Assembly: GCF_000802425.1 (NCBI RefSeq)
Contig: NZ_JRUD01000003.1
Coordinates: 124,001-188,000 of the forward strand
Reading direction: 5' to 3'
DNA from: Pseudomonas flexibilis
Lineage (GTDB): Bacteria > Pseudomonadota > Gammaproteobacteria > Pseudomonadales > Pseudomonadaceae
DNA length: 64,000 bases
Shown here one piece after another: positions 24,382-32,588 of the stretch (the stretch's first letter is position 1; each line of letters opens with the position of its first letter). Below the pieces are notes generated by a model. The model made no database searches. It had not been told where the DNA came from and was given only the letters and a program-made list of their open reading frames with translations. Both the position numbers and the translations under genes were made by a program.

Positions 24382-25218
24382 ATGCGGTTGAAGCCTTCCC
24401 CCAGTTCGCCAGACGCCGGTGCCTACGCCGGGCTGTCGGCCGCCCCGGCGCTCGCCGGGCACGCGGCCGGCCGGCGTCCGCGCGGGCTGTCGGAGAAGCA
24501 GCGCCAGCAGCTCGGGCTGCTGGGGTTGGCGGCCGATCGCGTGAACGAGGAGGCGCGCGATCGCGGCCGGCGCTGGCTGCGTCGGTTGGATACCATCCAC
24601 ATATCCGGATGCCGGACCAAGCAGCAGCGCTGGACGTCGCTGGCCGCCCTGGTGGAGCCGATGCTGGCCCGCCTGGACCTGGCCACCCTCTGCCTGGGCT
24701 GGCTGGACGATAATGGGGCATTCCGCCTCAACCGCCAGCGTGGCCTGGCGGAGGATGGCGGGCTGACCGAGTGCCGCGTGTCACGCACCCTGTCCGCCCT
24801 GGAGGCGGCCGGCTACGTGCGTCGCCGTCGCCGCCGCATCTTCCACAAGGGCAAGCAGTGGATAACCCGGGTGACCCTGCACATTCGCCCGCGCTTCTTC
24901 ATCGACCTGGGCCTGGGCCATCTGCTGGCCGAGACGCGCACGCACTTCAAGGCCCGCCGCGAGGCGCAGCTGCGACAGGTACGCGTGCGGCAGCAGCAGG
25001 ACACACTGCAGGAGCTGGCGGACGCGCAGACGCGCCGGCAGTCGCATCGCCAGGCGCAGGCCGTGCGCAAGGCCAAGGTGGTGAAGCTGGAAAAGGCCCG
25101 CGAGCTCGAGCGCGGTCGCCTGGAAGCGCAGTTGATCCAGCAGTTGGCTGTGGATAACCCCGACTTGACCCCAGGACAGCTTCGAGCGCTCCTGGCGGAG
25201 CACATGCCCCCGGCCTGA
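24382..25218 (+). CDS. Plasmid-type replication initiator (IncFII RepA-like layout)
   Basis: A 278-residue basic protein. Its centre holds a winged-helix-like block: AALVEPMLARLDLATLCLGW, then GLTECRVSRTLSALEAAGYV and KQWITRVTLHIRPRFF. It ends in a long, highly charged Arg/Gln/Lys helix. This order recalls IncFII-type RepA initiators. In such plasmids the origin lies just downstream of repA, and here about 1.1 kb without genes follows. A perfect DnaA box (TGTGGATAA, 25149-25157) lies in its 3' end. Role and origin position are inferred. Confidence 0.6.
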   Translation: MRLKPSPSSPDAGAYAGLSAAPALAGHAAGRRPRGLSEKQRQQLGLLGLAADRVNEEARDRGRRWLRRLDTIHISGCRTKQQRWTSLAALVEPMLARLDLATLCLGWLDDNGAFRLNRQRGLAEDGGLTECRVSRTLSALEAAGYVRRRRRRIFHKGKQWITRVTLHIRPRFFIDLGLGHLLAETRTHFKARREAQLRQVRVRQQQDTLQELADAQTRRQSHRQAQAVRKAKVVKLEKARELERGRLEAQLIQQLAVDNPDLTPGQLRALLAEHMPPA

Positions 25219-26121
25219 TCGGCCGCCCGTCGCGTTTCCTGCGGCGCTCCCCTTCATTGGCTACGCTGGGCCGAGGCACTGGAAACGCCTCGGCAGCGGC
25301 CTTCTGGGCGCCTTTCCGGGCGCTTTCCCTTCCTTACGCTGCCCCGCACCGGTCTCACCGGCGCGCGCACCCATCCCCTCGCCGGGCGGCCTTCCTCTCT
25401 TCTGCAAGTTTTAATGTCCACTGGTACCAGACTGCGTCTGTACAGAGCCGTTTGCCCCCTGCGCGTTACCACCCACGGCATCAGGCTGAGCCCATGGCAG
25501 ATGATGTCCCCTCACTTCGCGCCTGTCGGCGCGGAGGGTACCCGGTCGAGGTCACCGCATCGGCAGCGCCGGACCGACACCGGGCGCCTTCCAGTCGCTG
25601 TACGCCGGGCAAGACCGTGCCAGCGAAACAGCGTGCAACGGCGTTTCGCTCCTTCACGCGCCTGCCTTCGGCATGCCGCGCGGTGCGCGGCGGGTTGATC
25701 TCAGCGTGGGGGGCGGTCGAATCCGTTGCGCAAGTCCGCAGCACCGCGTTGGAAAAAAGTGCCGTGGCGGGGATTTTTCCGCATGGAATGGGGCTTTGCG
25801 GGGAGGCGGCCAGGGCTCGGCCGGGGCCGGACCGTGCAACGAAAACTTCACGGCGTCGCAATTTCTTTCACAGTGTGCAATTCCGGTTCGCGCGCGCGGC
25901 CCCCCGCCGCCGCAGGGCTGGGCCCTAGATTGCATTCGCGCCCCGATTGCACAAAAAACGCACGCAAACCCCGTCGGCGGGAGGGGGATAAGTGCGTTTT
26001 CGCCCAGGTTTTTTTCGTCGGAGGGGATTTTCGTGGGGTGGCGAGGGGTGGCCGCGCGCGCGGGCGCCGGCGGGCCGTGGCCGGGCTTGACCAAGTCAGG
26101 GGAGGGGCGTAGGGTTCACCC
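25219..26121. other. Gene-free region downstream of rep; candidate replication origin
   Basis: About 900 bp where every open frame reads as low-complexity Arg/Pro/Ala text without ribosome-binding sites, so I call no gene. It contains scattered TGCAA/TTGCA words (for example 25634, 25834, 25877, 25930, 25947) that could be imperfect iterons, and A/T runs amid very GC-rich DNA. By analogy with IncFII plasmids this could be the CIS/ori region. The origin call is speculative. Confidence 0.35.
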
Positions 26122-26210
26122 GTCGCGGTCAATCCCGCGACCGACCTTGGCCGGTCGAACTTCTCTAGGCGCACAAGCGCCCCTACCAGCAGCAGGCGCT
26201 TTTTTTGTGC
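26122..26210 (+). ncRNA. Candidate small structured RNA ending in an intrinsic terminator
   Basis: Three successive hairpins: GTCGCGG/CCGCGAC (26122-26128 with 26135-26141); CGACC-TTGGCC-GGTCG (26142-26157); and AAGCGCC/GGCGCTT (26175-26181 with 26195-26201) followed by seven T (26200-26206). The outer GCACAA/TTGTGC could also pair. There is no open frame with a start signal here. Its promoter was not identified. Confidence 0.45.
26171..26210 (+). terminator. Intrinsic terminator in the gene-free region
   Basis: GCACAAGCGCC pairs with GGCGCTT and TTGTGC, with a T7 run following the inner stem. It separates the rep region from the structured leader of the next gene. Confidence 0.65.
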
Positions 26211-26240
26211 CCGCTGTTCGCGTTATGGCGGCTGTGCGTG

Positions 26241-26349
26241 GGACACCTTCGGGTGTGCCGGGTGCCTAGAGTCCCGGTCGGCCAACCCGCGTACAGCCGT
26301 CACCATTCCCTTGCTTGGCCGCAAGCGGTGACGGCTCCAACTCTAGGAG
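26241..26349 (+). promoter_or_regulatory. Structured mRNA leader with pseudoknot sequestering a Shine-Dalgarno (riboswitch-like)
   Basis: Elements in order: a UUCG-tetraloop hairpin (26243-26256). P1 is CCTAGAGT (26265-72) with ACTCTAGG (26340-47). P2 is AGCCGTCACC (26295-304) with GGTGACGGCT (26327-36), 10 perfect pairs. P3 is CTTGC/GCAAG (26310-14 with 26321-25). The six-base P3 loop TTGGCC (26315-20) is fully complementary to GGCCAA (26280-85), giving a pseudoknot. P1 covers part of the AGGAG (26345-49) of the gene at 26357. Regulation is inferred; the ligand or partner is unknown. Confidence 0.6.
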
Positions 26350-26356
26350 CTGCACC

Positions 26357-26656
26357 ATGAACCAGACCGCCCAGAATCCGTCCGCCCACGCTGCTGCCTG
26401 GAAGGCCCGCGCCTTCGCTGCCCTGCGTTCCGATTCGTCCCTGTCCGTCCGGCTGGCCCGGTACCGCGCCGCCATGAGCAAGGCGAAGGCCCTGGAAGCT
26501 GAGGCCCGCCAACGGCAGGTCACCCGCACTGGTGACCCGCGTGCCGCCCTGGCTTGGATCCAGTCCGGCCGCAAGGTGCGGATCCAGGCGGTGAACCACC
26601 AGGATCTGCTGCGCCACGTGCGCGCTCTGGAAGTGGTGGCCGCGCGAGCTGTCTGA
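26357..26656 (+). CDS. Small phage protein under the structured leader, unknown
   Basis: A 99-residue basic, helical protein (MNQTAQNPSAHAAAWKARAF, RLARYRAAMSKAKALEAEARQ). AGGAG lies 7 nt before the ATG and is partly inside the leader stem P1. A basic single-domain protein after a structured leader could be an RNA- or DNA-binding autoregulator; this is inference. No family recognised. Confidence 0.6.
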   Translation: MNQTAQNPSAHAAAWKARAFAALRSDSSLSVRLARYRAAMSKAKALEAEARQRQVTRTGDPRAALAWIQSGRKVRIQAVNHQDLLRHVRALEVVAARAV

Positions 26657-26712
26657 TAGTTGTGGCTGTACAGCAGCATTGATAAGCTTAAATTTTGCTC
26701 ATTGGGTCGAAT

Positions 26713-27393
26713 ATGGATGTATTGTCTCTTGTTGTTTCTATCTGCTCGATTGCCTTATTGCTTGCGTATGTAATGTATGCGAGCCCTGAGGCTAAAAGGC
26801 GTAGGATTAAAAAGAAGCTAAAGAAGGTTCCTGAGTTTGAGCGCGGAAAGCTTGTATTTAAAAATAAATATCCGAAGTATGATTATGGTGTTGGGACCTA
26901 TGGTCTTCCTAAAGTCAGTGATTTTGGCGAGGGCACTACTCTAAGGATTGGATCGTATTGCTCTATTGCTGCGGGAGTGCACATCTTCCTTGGTGGACAT
27001 CATCGAACCGATTGGGTTTCTACGTATCCCTTTCCCGCAAAACTACCAGAGGCGGCTCACATCAAGGATTATGGTGGGTCGAGAGGTGATGTTGTAATAG
27101 GGCACGACGTATGGCTTTGTTCCAACTGCACTATTTTGTCTGGTGTAAATATCGGTACGGGAGCTGTTGTAGCTGCTGAGGCTGTTGTTACCCGGAATGT
27201 GGAGCCTTATTCGATAGTCGCGGGCAATCCGGCCAAAGTCATAGGTTGGCGCTTCGATGAGGAAACAAGAAAAGAGCTCCTCGCCTCGGAGTGGTGGTCT
27301 TGGCCTTACGAGGAGATATTGAGGGCAGTTGAGCTTTTATGTGACAAAGATATTGGTGCGTTTCTTAAATACGCTCGCACTCTCAGGAAATAA
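26713..27393 (+). CDS. CatB-type hexapeptide O-acetyltransferase with membrane anchor (moron)
   Basis: A 226-residue protein. One N-terminal hydrophobic helix (about 3-22) is followed by a basic stretch and a left-handed beta-helix acetyltransferase domain with IGSYCSIAAGVHIFLGGHHR, VVIGHDVWLCSNCTIL and GAVVAAEAVVTRNVEPYSIVAGNPAKVIG. The likely acetyl donor is acetyl-CoA; a cell-surface polysaccharide is a plausible acceptor. The gene is markedly AT-rich against its neighbours, so recently acquired. It lies at the end of the rightward region, a typical lysogenic-conversion slot. Start at the ATG 26713; ribosome-binding site weak. Confidence 0.8.
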   Translation: MDVLSLVVSICSIALLLAYVMYASPEAKRRRIKKKLKKVPEFERGKLVFKNKYPKYDYGVGTYGLPKVSDFGEGTTLRIGSYCSIAAGVHIFLGGHHRTDWVSTYPFPAKLPEAAHIKDYGGSRGDVVIGHDVWLCSNCTILSGVNIGTGAVVAAEAVVTRNVEPYSIVAGNPAKVIGWRFDEETRKELLASEWWSWPYEEILRAVELLCDKDIGAFLKYARTLRK

Positions 27394-27412
27394 CTTGCCA
27401 GGCTTAAATTTC

Positions 27413-27438
27413 AAAGAGGGCGCCGATCGGCGCCCTTT
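27413..27438. terminator. Bidirectional terminator between rightward early and leftward late genes
   Basis: AGGGCGCC-GATC-GGCGCCCT stem flanked by AAAG and TTTG, in the 47 bp between two convergent genes. Confidence 0.8.
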
Positions 27439-27440
27439 GC

Positions 27441-28463
27441 TTATGCGGTGATGGGGGCCAACTGCCCGTTGAGCTGCTGCGCCGTCGAGGCGTTGGTCGT
27501 AAAGGCGGCAGCAGTGCTGGGCGGTGCGTTCAGGGAAGGGTGGCCGTGCCCGGCCAGCTGGGTGTTCATTTGCTGCACCAGGTCGATGAGGTCGAGCAGC
27601 ACCTGCAGCACGTTGACGCTGTCTGAACCCAGCCAGGTGGTGGGGGCTTCCAGGCGCTGGCCTCCGGCGGCGAGGCTCTGGCGCAGGCCCTCGATCTGCT
27701 CCTGGAGGTTGCCGCCGATGGTCGTACTGGCCTCGGCGCCGACCGTGGTCGTGGCCTTGCCGGCGACGGTGGTCTTCAGGTCGCGCGCGGCCGCATGGTT
27801 GAGGTCGCGGCCGGTGGCCAGGTTGAGATCGTCCACACCGCCCAGGGTGGCGCTGCCGCCGGACAGCAGCTTGAGTGCGCCCAGGGCTTCGATGCGCTTG
27901 ATGCCGCCGACCCGCTCGGTGGCGTGGTCGTCGACCTCGATGTCGGTGGTCTGGTAGCGCTCGGCGTTGGCCTGGGCGGACACCTCGCGCTCCAGGGAGT
28001 CATCGCGGATCCGGCCGTCGGTTTGCCGCATCCAGTTGCCATCGGCATCGGCCCGCTGCTGGCAGGCCTCGCTGTGCTGCCAGACCAGGTCGCCGTCGGG
28101 CACGCGCGGCAGGCTCAGGTTGTGGGCGAGGATCTGCTGGATGAACGGGCGATTGGGCAGGCCGTAGGCGAAGCCGATCACCGCCAGGGTTCCGGGCTCC
28201 GGAAAGCCGAACAGGCCGCGCTCCTGGCCGCCGCTCGGTACCGGCAGCGGCAGGGCGTACAGGGTGGGCAGATCCGGGTCGGGTTCACCGTTGGGCAGCA
28301 GCACCTGGACGTCCACCGCGTACCGGGGGCGGAAGTCGTTGGCGATCGCGTGTTCGGCCGGCGCGTCGGGCACGCCCACCACCAACGCGAAGCGGGGCAG
28401 ATGGTAGGCACCGGTCAGCTCGGGGAATTGCCGCTCTACGCTGCGGCGGATTGCTTCTTCCAT
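27441..28463 (-). CDS. Tail spike/baseplate assembly protein V-like
   Basis: A 340-residue protein. The N-terminal half resembles gpV/VgrG OB-fold proteins (LPRFALVVGVPDAPAEHAI, GFPEPGTLAVIGFAYG, PFIQQILAHNLSLPR). A DUF2345-like beta-helical needle follows (ERVGGIKRIEALGALKL, LKTTVAGKATTTVGAEA). The tail ends in a GHGHPS motif typical of spike tips. It is the last gene of the leftward late operon and overlaps the preceding gene by 28 bp. Confidence 0.7.
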   Translation of the reverse strand: MEEAIRRSVERQFPELTGAYHLPRFALVVGVPDAPAEHAIANDFRPRYAVDVQVLLPNGEPDPDLPTLYALPLPVPSGGQERGLFGFPEPGTLAVIGFAYGLPNRPFIQQILAHNLSLPRVPDGDLVWQHSEACQQRADADGNWMRQTDGRIRDDSLEREVSAQANAERYQTTDIEVDDHATERVGGIKRIEALGALKLLSGGSATLGGVDDLNLATGRDLNHAAARDLKTTVAGKATTTVGAEASTTIGGNLQEQIEGLRQSLAAGGQRLEAPTTWLGSDSVNVLQVLLDLIDLVQQMNTQLAGHGHPSLNAPPSTAAAFTTNASTAQQLNGQLAPITA

Positions 28464-29137
28464 TTGATGGCCATCGTGTTGCCGGCCAGCGTCACCGTGG
28501 TGATGCGCAGGCCGCCGTTGAAGGTGGCGCCCGGCCGCACACCGGGCAGGGCGGGAATCTGGGCACTCTGGTTGCCCTGGTAGTCGTCGAAGATCGAGGC
28601 GGGAAGGGGCAGCGGCCGCGAGCTCCAGAAGCTGTCGGCCCAGCTGCCCACGAACATCTCGCCGTTGCCCTGCTGCTGCCAGATCAGATCCGGCACGGCG
28701 AACACGTCGGCGAGGCTGTCCAGGGCGTGGTAGCCGTTGCCCAGGTTGTAGAAGTAGGGCGCCGGGGTGGTGCTGTAGGGGCGCTCTGGGCAGTGGAAGG
28801 TCAGGCCGGTCAGCTCCTGGAGTGCATCGAGCACGCCGCGCAGGTCGGTGTGGCGCAGGTTCAAGGGCATCGGGTTGGCCAGCACCGCCGCCAGTTCGCG
28901 GCAGGCCAGGACCTGCTGGCCATCGCCCGCAGCCGTGCAGCTTTCCACGTAGCCGATGAAGTGGCGTTGCAGGGCCTGGTCGTTGTAGCCGATGTCGAAG
29001 GTCACCAGGCCACGCAGTGGCTCGCCGCCCTGGACGGTGAACACCGCCCGGCCGGGGGTGTGCAGATCCAGGCGGATGTTCTCACTGACCACCTGGATGG
29101 GCTGGCCGGCTACGCGCAGGGCGCGGTTCAGCTTCAT
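28436..29137 (-). CDS. Baseplate hub-like protein
   Basis: A 233-residue protein (MKLNRALRVAGQPIQVVSEN) with features of hub proteins of the gpD/gp44 group: LRGLVTFDIGYND, LRGVLDALQELTGLTFH. Position next to the V-like spike supports a hub role. Overlaps the next gene by 28 bp. Confidence 0.55.
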   Translation of the reverse strand: MKLNRALRVAGQPIQVVSENIRLDLHTPGRAVFTVQGGEPLRGLVTFDIGYNDQALQRHFIGYVESCTAAGDGQQVLACRELAAVLANPMPLNLRHTDLRGVLDALQELTGLTFHCPERPYSTTPAPYFYNLGNGYHALDSLADVFAVPDLIWQQQGNGEMFVGSWADSFWSSRPLPLPASIFDDYQGNQSAQIPALPGVRPGATFNGGLRITTVTLAGNTMAIKWKKQSAAA

Positions 29138-29643
29138 GCCAGAGCCTCGTCCACGCGCTTGAGGACTTTCTCGAAGGCTGTGAGCTCCTGTCCCGGCTCG
29201 GTTTCGGAGACCCCGCCAGGGCCTTGCGCGGTTGCGTCACCGTCCGGTCGCCTGGACTCCACGCGCTCGGCGACAGACAGGTGCTCAACGAGCGTGAACG
29301 ACACCATCCAGGCGCGCAGGCTGTCGTCTTCCCGGGCGCTGAAATTGTCGCTGAAGCGCACCTGACGAATGCCGAAGGCCTGCGCGGTGTCGTTGACGAT
29401 GCGGTACACCTTGGCCTTGCCGCCGGCGTCGGTGGCTTCGGCGAGGCGCAGCGTGGAACGCAGGTCGGCGCTTTCCTGGAAGCGCACCTGCATGGCGACG
29501 GTGAGGGTCTTGGGCTTGAAGCCCTTATGGGCCGCCGCGCTGTTGCTGGACTGGCCGGACAGGTCGTCCTCCTCGATGCGCAGGTTGGCGGTCACCTTGA
29601 TGTTTTTGCCGCGGATTTGCTCGCCGTCGAGTAGCAGGGTCAT
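29134..29643 (-). CDS. Baseplate-associated phage protein
   Basis: A 169-residue protein with IRGKNIKVTANLRIEEDDLSG, SSNSAAAHKGFKPKTLTVAMQV and RVLKRVDEALA-type ending, a pattern shared by conserved phage baseplate proteins of HP1/P2-like tails. The start at 29643 overlaps the upstream stop (ATGA). Specific role unknown. Confidence 0.55.
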   Translation of the reverse strand: MTLLLDGEQIRGKNIKVTANLRIEEDDLSGQSSNSAAAHKGFKPKTLTVAMQVRFQESADLRSTLRLAEATDAGGKAKVYRIVNDTAQAFGIRQVRFSDNFSAREDDSLRAWMVSFTLVEHLSVAERVESRRPDGDATAQGPGGVSETEPGQELTAFEKVLKRVDEALA

Positions 29644-30554
29644 GCGCCGAACAACTCCTTCAGGTAGGTCACGGCCGATTGCGGGCCGGCCAGCAGCACG
29701 CCGGCGCACAGGCCCCATTCATGGCCGGGGGCATCGCCCTCGAGCAGGGCATCGCGAAGCTCGGCCGGCTCGCCTTCACCCAGCCAGTGGGCGCGCAGGG
29801 TGGTGCCGCCGCCGGCGAGTTCGGCCTGCAGGGTGGCCAGGTGCTGGGCCTGGGCTTGCAGGCGTACCGCCTTCCGGTCCGCCAGGGCGACCAGTTCGGC
29901 GACGGGTTGGGTGTCGACCGCGTAGCCTCCCAGTGCGGCCACCTGGGCGGATATCGCCTGCTGCGCCTGACGTGGCCATGTGCTGCGTTGCAGTCCTCGA
30001 GCACGCCATTTCGGCGCGGTGTCGCTGGCCGGCATCAGCCACTTTTCGCCTTCAAGGCGGGCCAGCTGCCCCGCCCGGCGTTCGGCCCGTTGCAGGGCCG
30101 GCAGCGGCAGCACGGCGTTCAGCACAGCCAGGGACTGGGCCAACTGGCCGAGCTCGGTACCGAGCACCAGGATGGCCAGCCCGTGTTGCCGGCCGATCGG
30201 TCGATGCGGATCCCCACCGGTGGTGAGCTGGCCAGCCATGTGCTGCAGCAGGTTGGGCGCCGACAGGTGCCGTTGGATGCCGCTGCCTTGGCCGACACCA
30301 TGCTGAAAGGGCGTCACGGTCAGCACCGCCACATCAGCCAGCAGGCCGGTCAGGCCCTGGCGGCTACTGGCGATCGCGCCGGATGCGGCCGCGCCTGTCG
30401 GGTTCGGCTCGGTGCTGGCTTTGCCAGCAAGTGCATCCAGTCGTCCGGCCGCCGCGTCCAGCTCGCCACCGGCTTGGGCCAGCGGAGCGTTCAGCGCGGC
30501 CAGCCACTGGGTGGATTGGGCCGGCCAGGTGAGGGATAGGGGAAACCAGGTCAT
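29640..30554 (-). CDS. Conserved tail-region phage protein, unknown
   Basis: A 304-residue Ala/Gln/Leu-rich helical protein (MTWFPLSLTWPAQSTQWLAA). It overlaps both neighbours by 4 bp within the tail operon, which suggests a baseplate or tail role. No family recognised. Confidence 0.5.
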   Translation of the reverse strand: MTWFPLSLTWPAQSTQWLAALNAPLAQAGGELDAAAGRLDALAGKASTEPNPTGAAASGAIASSRQGLTGLLADVAVLTVTPFQHGVGQGSGIQRHLSAPNLLQHMAGQLTTGGDPHRPIGRQHGLAILVLGTELGQLAQSLAVLNAVLPLPALQRAERRAGQLARLEGEKWLMPASDTAPKWRARGLQRSTWPRQAQQAISAQVAALGGYAVDTQPVAELVALADRKAVRLQAQAQHLATLQAELAGGGTTLRAHWLGEGEPAELRDALLEGDAPGHEWGLCAGVLLAGPQSAVTYLKELFGA

Positions 30555-30934
30555 GCGACCTCTGGCTCAGGGGCCGCCGGCAGCGGGTAGCGGGCTTTGA
30601 TCGCAGCGACGGCAGCGAGCCAGGCGGTGTAGTCGGGGGCGGTGCCGTTCACCAGGGCGTCGTAATCTGCCTCGTTCTTGATCGGGTCGGATTCTGAAAT
30701 GTAGGCAATGCGGCGAAGCTCTTGAATTTGATTCAGCGTAAAGGGGACATGCTCCGGCTCAACATACGGGGCAATATCCCCGAAATCTCCAGCCACGATC
30801 CGCTCATACAGCTCGCGGCCATGCTTCTCTGGATCATCTGGCGACGCAGTGAATGGGATCCAGCCAAAGTCCGGGTGCTCTAGTTCACAATCGACAGAGC
30901 CGTACTTGTTGAAACGCAGCTCACGAGCATCCAT
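30551..30934 (-). CDS. Tail fibre assembly chaperone-like protein
   Basis: A 127-residue protein directly after the fibre gene, with a DUF4376-like end (NEADYDALVNGTAPDYTAWLAAVAAIKARYP). In P2-like phages this slot holds the fibre-assembly protein (gpG/Tfa). Assignment is mainly positional. Base use in its middle is more AT-rich than its neighbours. Confidence 0.6.
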   Translation of the reverse strand: MDARELRFNKYGSVDCELEHPDFGWIPFTASPDDPEKHGRELYERIVAGDFGDIAPYVEPEHVPFTLNQIQELRRIAYISESDPIKNEADYDALVNGTAPDYTAWLAAVAAIKARYPLPAAPEPEVA

Positions 30935-32580
30935 TAAGCAATCCTCTTACATAGAGTGACACTGTTTTGCCCGCCCCCGTCCGCGTCGCCTGCCCATCCC
31001 ATAACACTCCACGTTCCAGCCGGACTGGTGCTTCCGGTCCCGTCGACAGCGGTGTACCTGCAACCAGAACCTGCAACAGTTGATCCCGGCTCTTTTCGTA
31101 CTCCGGTCGATTGACCGCCGAGCAGCAAGAATGCATAGGTTCCTACTGCTCCTACGGCAGCGGCGGCATTTGCGGCCATTACGGATGCTGATGTTGCTTC
31201 TGCAGTAATAGTTGCATTCGAACCCGCGTTAACTTTCACGCCATTAATGGTGATGTCGGTGGCCAGCTTGGTTGCCGTCGCCGCGTTTCCGGTTGTGCTT
31301 TGGTTCAGGGTCGGCACCCGCGCGGCCGGGATCGTGCCCTTGGTCAGGTTGCTCGCATCGTCCGCGCCAAGGGTTGCGCGCGCGGCTGCTGCGGTAGCGG
31401 ACTGCAGCAGCAGGCTGACGATGTTGGGCAACGCGCCGCTGCCTTCGGTCACCACGCCGGATGCGTCGGTGAACAGGTTCAGTGCCGTCCGCTGGGCCGC
31501 CTGGGTAGAGGCGGCCAGGAAGGTCCGGGCCGCTGCAGTCAGAACGGCCAGGGACAGCGCGCCGGCGCCGGTGAAATAGGGCATGCGATCGGCGGCGCCG
31601 GTGAGGCCAGCCAGTGCCGCCAGGTTCGCGTGGGCCGCCTGGGCACCGATTTCGGCCAGAGTCCAGCTCAGGGGTGCTTCGCCATTGAACGCCTTGCCCG
31701 TCGCGCCCACGGTCAGGGTGCGCGCCGTTTGCAGCTTGGTTGCGGTGCCGGCGTTGCCGGTGGTGGACTGGTTCAGGATCGGCACCCGCGCGGCCGGGAT
31801 CGTGCCCTTGGTCAGGTTGCCCGCATCGTCCGCGCCAAGGGTTGCGCGCGCGGCCGCTGCGGTAGCGGACTGAAGCAGCAGGCTGACGATGTTGGGCAGC
31901 GCGCCGCTGCCTTCGGTCACCACGCCGGATGCGTCGGTGAACAGGTTCAGTGCCGTCCGCTGGGCCGCCTGGGTAGAGGCGGCCAGGAAGGTCCGGGCCG
32001 CTGCAGTCAGAACGGCCAGGGACAGCGCGCCGGCGCCGGTGAAATAGGGCATGCGATCGGCGGCGCCGGTGAGGCTGGCCAGCGCTGTCAGGTTTTCGTG
32101 GAGTGGCTGTCTTGCGCGCAGCGCCTCGGTGAAATCATGCTGCCAAGTCGCGGCATCAATGGTGATCGCCGTCAGAGCCTGGGCGCCATCGAACGAGACT
32201 AGGAAGTTGCGCGTGACGTTGTTGCCGGTCTGCAGCGGCGGGATGTTGCGGCGTTTCTGTTGCACCGGCACGTAGGACACAGCGAACAGCACGCCTTCGG
32301 CCGTCTGCAGGCCGATCCAGTTCCAATCGAAGTCGCCGATGTCGCTGCCCAGCATCAGGCTGTAGACCACCTGGTTGGGGTTTACATAGCCCTTCTGGGT
32401 GTACGGCCAGGATCCGACAATCTGGTCCGCCGGGGGCATGCCTGCGGCGCGATCGACCGGGCTGTTGGGATCCAGGCCGGGCACCATGGCCAAGACGAAC
32501 CGATTGATGTCCAGGACTTCCCGGGCATCCTGCTTCTGGGCGATCAGGCTTTCGCCGGCGAGGGTAATGCTTGCAGCCAT
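30934..32580 (-). CDS. Tail fibre protein with internal duplication
   Basis: A 548-residue fibre. The N-terminal domain (about 1-160) has LIAQKQDAREVLDINRFVLA, like gpH-type fibre N-termini (DUF3751-like). Two long near-identical copies of an Ala/Thr-rich shaft follow, each with LTGAADRMPYFTGAGALSLA and GTIPAARVP. The C-terminal tip (about 480-548) is Gly/Ser-rich. It binds the host surface. The start at 32580 (MAASITLAG) was chosen for its match to fibre N-termini. Confidence 0.8.
   Translation of the reverse strand: MAASITLAGESLIAQKQDAREVLDINRFVLAMVPGLDPNSPVDRAAGMPPADQIVGSWPYTQKGYVNPNQVVYSLMLGSDIGDFDWNWIGLQTAEGVLFAVSYVPVQQKRRNIPPLQTGNNVTRNFLVSFDGAQALTAITIDAATWQHDFTEALRARQPLHENLTALASLTGAADRMPYFTGAGALSLAVLTAAARTFLAASTQAAQRTALNLFTDASGVVTEGSGALPNIVSLLLQSATAAAARATLGADDAGNLTKGTIPAARVPILNQSTTGNAGTATKLQTARTLTVGATGKAFNGEAPLSWTLAEIGAQAAHANLAALAGLTGAADRMPYFTGAGALSLAVLTAAARTFLAASTQAAQRTALNLFTDASGVVTEGSGALPNIVSLLLQSATAAAARATLGADDASNLTKGTIPAARVPTLNQSTTGNAATATKLATDITINGVKVNAGSNATITAEATSASVMAANAAAAVGAVGTYAFLLLGGQSTGVRKEPGSTVAGSGCRYTAVDGTGSTSPAGTWSVMGWAGDADGGGQNSVTLCKRIA
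31260..32085. repeat. Direct duplication inside the tail fibre gene (period 468 bp)
   Basis: About 350 bp around 31,260-31,610 recurs at about 31,735-32,085 with few substitutions. For example GGCACCCGCGCGGCCGGGAT starts at 31,313 and again at 31,781, an offset of 468 bp (156 codons). Confidence 0.9.
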
Positions 32581-32588
32581 GAGTGCTC

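Noticed and set aside
25149-25157. Perfect DnaA box as proof of an origin
   Set aside because: A single 9-mer lies within the coding 3' end of rep. By itself it is not enough, so it is mentioned only as supporting context.
25654-26269. Long open frames on both strands in the gene-free block
   Set aside because: All read as low-complexity Arg/Pro/Gly-rich text, lack ribosome-binding sites and overlap each other, as expected by chance in very GC-rich DNA.
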